In this document: piece by piece, positions 6,993-10,320 of the stretch
How the letters are laid out: each line of letters opens with the position of its first letter
How positions within the stretch are numbered: the stretch's first letter is position 1
Origin: an uncultured Desulfobacterales bacterium
Lineage (GTDB): Bacteria; Desulfobacterota; Desulfobacteria; Desulfobacterales; G020354645
NCBI GenBank assembly: GCA_947259865.1
Contig: CAMYNZ010000193.1
Location: 1 to 10,320 of the forward strand
Direction of reading: 5' to 3'
Length of the DNA stretch: 10,320 nt
The notes under the pieces: generated by a model
Database searches by the model: none
The model's input: only the letters and a program-made list of their open reading frames with translations
Told to the model about the DNA's origin: nothing
Translations under genes and position numbers: made by a program

Positions 6993-7049
6993 ACCGCCCG
7001 CTCGCCCCGCATCGGCGGGGTTTCGCTCGAGGCGCAGAGAGTGGGCGGT
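6993..7049. repeat. GC-rich hairpin repeat between iscS and iscU
   Basis: Outer arms ACCGCCCGCTC (6993-7003) and GAGTGGGCGGT (7039-7049) pair over 11 bases with a single G-T-type mismatch. They enclose an inner perfect hairpin CCCCGC-ATCG-GCGGGG (7005-7020). It fills most of the gap between iscS and iscU. No U-run follows on either strand, so it is not a classical terminator, but it could stabilise the upstream mRNA or lower iscU expression relative to iscS. It resembles in style, though not closely in sequence, the hairpin at 1301-1373. Confidence 0.78.
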
Positions 7050-7058
7050 GAAACAACA

Positions 7059-8261
7059 TTAATATAAAAACATCAGCTGATCAGTGGGCACAAACTTCCT
7101 CTCCCGCTTCATATTGCGGCATCTCCTTGCCCCAGATGGGTGATAACTCACGAAGCCTGGCAACAACCGGGCAATCTCTTCGACGGTGTTACTTCTGTCC
7201 AATGTAAATACAGTGGATCCCTGGGCAAGGGCAGCCTCTATCCCGATGGCCACCAGAACGGGTGAGGTCTTCAGGGCTTTGGAAGCACAGGCAGAGCCGG
7301 TATTGGTGTATACACCGCCCTGAGTTAACATAAAAATTAAGGCCTCGCCCTCAATGGCCTCAAAACAAAAGCTGGCATGACCGGGAAGTCTTTTTTCAGG
7401 ATGTCCGGTAAAGGTAACTTTTTCAACCTGCCCCAGAATACCCTTAACCAGGCGATCTCTCAAATTTCGCACATGATCTATTTTTTCAGGCAGCTCCTGC
7501 CGGGCAAGTTCAGCCGCCTTACCCAGTCCGACAATTCCGGGTACGTTTTCAGTACCGCCTCTTCGCCCGTTTTCCTGAATGCCGCCATGAATCAACGGCA
7601 TTAGCCTTACCTTCTTTCTGAAATATAAGGCGCCGATCCCTTTGGGTGCACCGATGGAGGCTCCGGTTAAACTCAACAGGTCAACGCCCAATTCGGTAAC
7701 ATCGACGGGCGTGTTACCGACCGAGGCCACGGCATCGGTATGAAAGAATGTCCCATTCTCCCTGCAGATATCCGCCAGTTCCGCAATGGGTTGAATGGTT
7801 CCGATTTCATTATTGGCATGCATGACGGATACCAGGATTGTCTCGGGTGTAATTGCTTTTGACAGACGGGCGGGGTCCACCAGTCCATGGTTGTCCACCG
7901 GCAGAAAGGTTACCTCATAGTCCAACCGTTCAAGAAAGCGCGCGGAGTTTAATACTGAGTGGTGTTCGATCGAAGAGACAATGATATGTTTTCCCTTTTT
8001 TTGTCTGGAAAAGGCGACCCCTTTGACAGCCAGGTTGTTGGCCTCTGCGCCCGATGATGTAAAAATGATTTCTTCCGGCTTGGACCCGATCAATTCGGCT
8101 ACCCTGGCTCTCTGGTCTTCCATCACCTGCTTGATTTTTGAACCGATCTCATAAACGTTGGAAGGGTTGGCATAGTACTGCCTAAAATAGGGCAGCATGG
8201 CTTCAAGGACTTCTTTTCTCACAGGTGTCGCGGATGCATGATCCAGATATGCACTTTCCAT
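7059..8261 (-). CDS. iscS: IscS/NifS-family protein lacking the PLP lysine (probably not a functional cysteine desulfurase)
   Basis: A 400-residue fold-type I aminotransferase-class protein. AAGGAG (8273-8268) six bases before ATG 8261 fixes the start (MESAYLDHASATP). Conserved family elements: H100 in SIEHHSV, N151 in HANNEIG, D176 in HTDAV, RRGGTENVPGIVG (233-245) and the mobile-loop cysteine C325 in TGSACAS. The PLP site is altered. SxHKxxGPKG reads TGASIGAPKG, so His is A201 and the Schiff-base Lys is S202 (TCC at 7658-7656). The PLP-oxygen glutamine is A179, and the Arg of the usual RFSLG is lost (TVFTLD, 350-355). Normal PLP-dependent desulfuration of cysteine is therefore unlikely. The pattern resembles Archaeoglobus fulgidus IscS, which pairs with IscU. 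After P368 the tail appears frameshifted (see 7081-7170). The real role may be scaffolding with IscU where sulfide is plentiful, which is inference. Confidence 0.9.
   Translation of the reverse strand: MESAYLDHASATPVRKEVLEAMLPYFRQYYANPSNVYEIGSKIKQVMEDQRARVAELIGSKPEEIIFTSSGAEANNLAVKGVAFSRQKKGKHIIVSSIEHHSVLNSARFLERLDYEVTFLPVDNHGLVDPARLSKAITPETILVSVMHANNEIGTIQPIAELADICRENGTFFHTDAVASVGNTPVDVTELGVDLLSLTGASIGAPKGIGALYFRKKVRLMPLIHGGIQENGRRGGTENVPGIVGLGKAAELARQELPEKIDHVRNLRDRLVKGILGQVEKVTFTGHPEKRLPGHASFCFEAIEGEALIFMLTQGGVYTNTGSACASKALKTSPVLVAIGIEAALAQGSTVFTLDRSNTVEEIARLLPGFVSYHPSGARRCRNMKRERKFVPTDQLMFLY
7081..7170 (-). pseudogene. Out-of-frame ancestral C-terminal tail of iscS
   Basis: In another minus-strand frame bases 7170-7084 read PVVARLRELSPIWGK, then EMPQYEAGEEVCAH, ending at TGA 7083-7081. 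The segment VVARLRELSP-W is the standard closing helix of NifS/IscS proteins. The current frame instead reads GFVSYHPSGARRC and a basic tail to TAA 7061-7059. At the junction the sequence is CCGGTTGTTGCC. Two tandem copies of CCGGTTGTTG would join the IARLLP frame to the PVVARL frame exactly, so loss of one 10-base copy by slippage explains the shift. A sequencing or assembly error is the alternative. Confidence 0.72.
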
Positions 8262-8272
8262 AATAAGCTCCT

Positions 8273-8521
8273 TTATTTTTTCTTTTTGATATACAACTTG
8301 TAACAGTCTTCGTCTTCCTCGACACCGATGAATTCGTGACCGCACTTTTTACACCAGTCTGGTATGTCGTCCAGGGCACCGTCATAGTCGGTTAAAACCT
8401 CCAGAACCTGCCCTTTTTTCATGCATTTCATTTTATCGCCCGGCTCCAAAAGATGCATGGGGCACATCCGACATACCAGGTCCAAGCTATCATCCGCTTC
8501 CTGATCATGCACAAACTTCAT
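8273..8521 (-). CDS. TusA/SirA-like sulfur-carrier protein
   Basis: An 82-residue protein resembling TusA. The family's LDLxGLxCPxP region is SLDLVCRMCPMHLL, in which C20 sits at the persulfide-carrying position but the usual CPxP proline is replaced (CPMH). The later DIPxFCxxxGHE block is DIPDWCKKCGHEF (52-64). Four further cysteines (C17, C33, C57, C60) are more than usual and might bind metal. TusA proteins accept persulfide sulfur from IscS and pass it on for tRNA thiolation, Moco or dissimilatory sulfur metabolism. ATG 8521 is chosen over the longer frame to 8599 because AAGGAG (8533-8528) lies six bases before it. The stop (8275-8273) overlaps the iscS ribosome site, so the genes are tightly coupled. 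It is first in the operon. Confidence 0.8.
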   Translation of the reverse strand: MKFVHDQEADDSLDLVCRMCPMHLLEPGDKMKCMKKGQVLEVLTDYDGALDDIPDWCKKCGHEFIGVEEDEDCYKLYIKKKK

Positions 8522-8586
8522 TTTTTGCTCCTTTAGTGTTTCATATATGAAATTCGATACGGTTTTCCGCGCATTAAATTTGTTAG

Positions 8587-8615
8587 ATTCTAATACCACT
8601 TTGTGGCGGTGTCAA
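8587..8615 (-). promoter_or_regulatory. Sigma70-type promoter of the tusA-like/iscS/iscU operon
   Basis: Reading the minus strand, TTGACA (8615-8610) is followed after exactly 17 bases by TAGAAT (8592-8587): a perfect -35 and a -10 with one mismatch. Transcription would begin near 8580, leaving a leader of about 60 bases before ATG 8521. An AT-rich segment lies upstream of the -35. Confidence 0.72.
8596..8606. promoter_or_regulatory. Possible operator dyad in the promoter spacer
   Basis: CCAC-TTT-GTGG is a perfect 4-base-arm palindrome lying between the -10 and -35 of the sulfur-operon promoter, a position where a bound repressor would block RNA polymerase. It is short and could be chance. 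An Rrf2/IscR-type regulator would be a natural candidate but the site does not clearly match a known consensus. Confidence 0.3.
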
Positions 8616-8897
8616 GGTATGTATTAAGGTAAGATTCAGAATTAATCTATAATAATTTCTGATACTTTTGATTGTAATGGTGATAAGGCCCAGGCAGGAT
8701 CGTAATAAATATAAATCGATAGCTGCTAGAGATTCCCGACCCGGCTGAGGGCATTTTTCGTGGGTGAGTATGCCGCATCATTGTTGACTTCGTTTTTCAC
8801 GCTGTGGTACGTGTATAGTGTTTATCCAACAGGGGGATGGGAACGCTAAAAACCGATGTTTCGATTATAATATTAAGTATTTTGAGGCGCAAACGTT

Positions 8898-9815
8898 ATG
8901 CCTTCATGCCGTTCAATCTCAATAATTGTCTGTGTTTTGATTTTACTCATAACTGTCGGCTGTCAAAAGGATACCGATATAACGGTTATCGATTTCTCCA
9001 AGACGGTGGCGATAGAGCGACCCGGAAACCAGACGCAGAGTGATTCGACCTTTCGGGTGGCGGTGGCTTCCATGATTTCACCCAAGGAAACGGTCGTCCA
9101 CTACCACCGGTTATTGGATTATATCGCCACTAAATTGCAGCGAGAGATTGAATTCATCCAGCGTAAAACCTATGGCGAGATAAATGAGCTGCTCAGGGAC
9201 GGGAAAATTGACATGGGTTTCATTTGCTCCGGTCCCTATGCCACCTGCAGGGAAAAATACGGATTTAAAGCACTGGTCGTTCCACAAGTAAGAGGAAAAC
9301 ACTTTTATCAGTCCTATTTAATCGTTAATAGAGACAGCGGTTTTAACAAACTGGATGACCTCAAGGGAAAGACGTTTGCATTTACAGATCCGGAATCAAA
9401 TACTGGAAAGCTTGTCCCCACTTACTGGTTGGCCCAAAAGGGTGAAAACCCTCAGCACTTTTTTGGCAAAACCCTTTACACGTACAGCCATGACAATTCA
9501 ATCATGGCAGTTGCGGAATCATTGGTGGACGGCGCTGCTGTTCATGGACAAATTTGGGATTACTATAACATCCGGAATCCAGCCTTTACCTATCAAACCC
9601 GGATTATCCGAAAATCAGAACCTTTTGGCAATCCTCCCCTGGTCGTCTCTTCAAAAATGCCGGAGCATCTTCAGGAACAGGTCCGCCAATTGTTTTTTTC
9701 CATGCACCGTGATCCGGTGGGCAAAAAAATCCTCGATGAATTGATGATTGATCGTTTCATTGCACCCCAGGAAAACTGGTATGATTCCATCATGCAGATG
9801 GAGCAAAAATTATAG
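8898..9815 (+). CDS. PhnD-family periplasmic substrate-binding lipoprotein
   Basis: A 305-residue protein of the phosphate/phosphite/phosphonate ABC-transporter binding family (PF12974-like). The N-terminus has a basic residue, a hydrophobic core (7-18) and TVGC ending at C22, a plausible though imperfect lipobox, so it is probably a lipoprotein on the outer face of the inner membrane. Family features follow: VAVASMISPKETVVHYHRLL (54-73), KIDMGFICSGPYA, the DLKGKTFAFTDPESNTGKLVP hinge segment (split as DLKGKTFAFTD and PESNTGKLVP) and GAAVHGQIWDYY. No ABC permease or ATPase is adjacent. Instead a membrane sensor-like gene starts 19 bases downstream, so the protein may act as the ligand-binding partner of a signalling system. 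GAGG at 8884-8887 precedes ATG 8898 by ten bases. The ligand is unknown. Confidence 0.87.
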   Translation: MPSCRSISIIVCVLILLITVGCQKDTDITVIDFSKTVAIERPGNQTQSDSTFRVAVASMISPKETVVHYHRLLDYIATKLQREIEFIQRKTYGEINELLRDGKIDMGFICSGPYATCREKYGFKALVVPQVRGKHFYQSYLIVNRDSGFNKLDDLKGKTFAFTDPESNTGKLVPTYWLAQKGENPQHFFGKTLYTYSHDNSIMAVAESLVDGAAVHGQIWDYYNIRNPAFTYQTRIIRKSEPFGNPPLVVSSKMPEHLQEQVRQLFFSMHRDPVGKKILDELMIDRFIAPQENWYDSIMQMEQKL

Positions 9816-9834
9816 CGGCACGTAATACCCTTAT

Positions 9835-10320
9835 ATGCATAAATTTAATCTTAGAACCAAATTACTTCTGACAATTTCTGCGCTCGTCATCGGCAGTGGT
9901 CTCCTCATTTCTCTTCTGGTTATACATCGTTACAGCCAGAGTCTTCGAGAATCCGCCATTGCCCAGGGCGAATATCACGCCCAATCATTGGCTTTCGAAG
10001 CCACGGATAAAATACTTATCAACGATCTGGTCGCCCTGCAGAAATTGTTGAACTACAATCTGGAGAACCATCCGGCCATCGCGTATCTCATGATTTCAAG
10101 AGACGATCAGGTGTTGGCGCATACCTTTACAGATGGGGTTCCCATTGCACTAATCAGCGCCAATACCATAGAAAATGGCGAACAGCGAAATTTTCAGCGA
10201 ATCAGATCTATATCCGGCCAATATTTTCTTGATATCGCCTGGCCAATTTTCTCCGGCAAAGCCGGTGTTTTGCGTTTGGGGCTTTCTGAAAAACCGATCG
10301 AGTCTCAAATTAAAAAATTG
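9835..10320 (+). CDS. Membrane-anchored sensor protein, N-terminal part (cut by window end)
   Basis: An open frame runs from ATG 9835 to the window edge without a stop, giving 162 residues. It starts with a short basic cytoplasmic stretch (MHKFNLRTK) and one transmembrane helix (about 10-30), then a long region without further hydrophobic helices that looks extracytoplasmic. That region includes DLVALQKLLNYNL, IAYLMISRDDQVLAHTF and a second strand-rich block ending VLRLGLSEKPIESQIKKL. This topology and the D-x-x-V-L/A-H-T pattern fit a Cache/PAS-like sensory domain of a histidine kinase, diguanylate cyclase or chemoreceptor; the output domain lies beyond the window. It follows the PhnD-like gene by 19 bases, so the two are likely co-expressed and may work together. 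No strong Shine-Dalgarno is seen. Confidence 0.7.
   Translation, partial: MHKFNLRTKLLLTISALVIGSGLLISLLVIHRYSQSLRESAIAQGEYHAQSLAFEATDKILINDLVALQKLLNYNLENHPAIAYLMISRDDQVLAHTFTDGVPIALISANTIENGEQRNFQRIRSISGQYFLDIAWPIFSGKAGVLRLGLSEKPIESQIKKL

Larger units (their letters stand above)
8522..8897. other. Divergent intergenic region between the tusA-like operon and the PhnD-like gene
   Basis: This 376-base stretch has no supported gene. Its left part carries the promoter of the minus-strand sulfur operon (8587-8615). The AT-rich middle (about 8616-8720) includes a small dyad TCAGAA/TTCTGA (8636-8641 and 8657-8662). The right part should hold the promoter of the PhnD-like gene, but I found no well-spaced -35/-10 pair there: TTGACT at 8784 and TATAGT at 8814 are 24 bases apart, too far for sigma70. 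Confidence 0.6.

Noticed and set aside
8784..8819. TTGACT and TATAGT as a promoter for the PhnD-like gene; also a sigma54-like TGGTACG nearby
   Set aside because: The sigma70 boxes are 24 bases apart, and the sigma54 -12 element (TTGC) is missing.

Overview
This 10.3 kb window looks like chromosomal DNA of an anaerobic, probably sulfate- or sulfur-metabolising Desulfobacterota (deltaproteobacterial) species. The grounds are moderate GC, a molybdenum-cofactor gene cluster, a small tusA-like/iscS/iscU set of the kind found in sulfide-rich anaerobes, a PhnD-like lipoprotein next to a membrane sensor, and short GC-rich hairpin repeats scattered between genes. The assignment is an inference from gene content; no rRNA or other marker gene is present.

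Left part (1-4465, + strand): molybdenum cofactor (Moco) genes. The window opens in the 3' end of what looks like a MOSC-domain protein, followed by moaA (GTP 3',8-cyclase), a TSUP/TauE-family permease, a divergent moeA (molybdenum insertase) and mobA (Moco guanylyltransferase). A 350-base gap between moaA and the permease holds a heptamer tandem repeat and a long nested hairpin. moaC, moaD and moaE are not in the window.

Middle part (4548-6598, + strand): a FabK/nitronate-monooxygenase-like FMN enzyme, then a two-gene unit of a 60-residue protein overlapping a nucleotidyltransferase-fold protein (toxin-antitoxin-like). Just after this unit lies an in-frame, about 83% identical copy of the last ~20 codons of the FMN enzyme gene. 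It is probably the remnant of a diverged second copy.

Right-centre (8615 down to 6599, - strand): a compact iron-sulfur/sulfur-transfer operon in the order tusA-like, iscS, iscU, read from a good sigma70-type promoter (TTGACA-N17-TAGAAT) that carries a small dyad in its spacer. The IscS homologue is the most unusual item. The pyridoxal-phosphate lysine, the neighbouring histidine and the PLP-contacting glutamine are all replaced, while the mobile-loop cysteine remains. The same pattern, as I recall it, occurs in Archaeoglobus fulgidus IscS, which cannot act as a normal cysteine desulfurase and forms a cluster-bridged complex with IscU. The neighbouring IscU keeps all three cluster cysteines but lacks the HscA-binding LPPVK motif. 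The 3' end of iscS also appears frameshifted by loss of one copy of a 10-base direct repeat, with the ancestral tail still readable in another frame. A hairpin repeat separates iscS from iscU.

Right end (8898-10320, + strand): a PhnD-family periplasmic binding lipoprotein, then, 19 bases on, a membrane-anchored protein cut by the window end whose topology fits a sensor (histidine kinase or similar).
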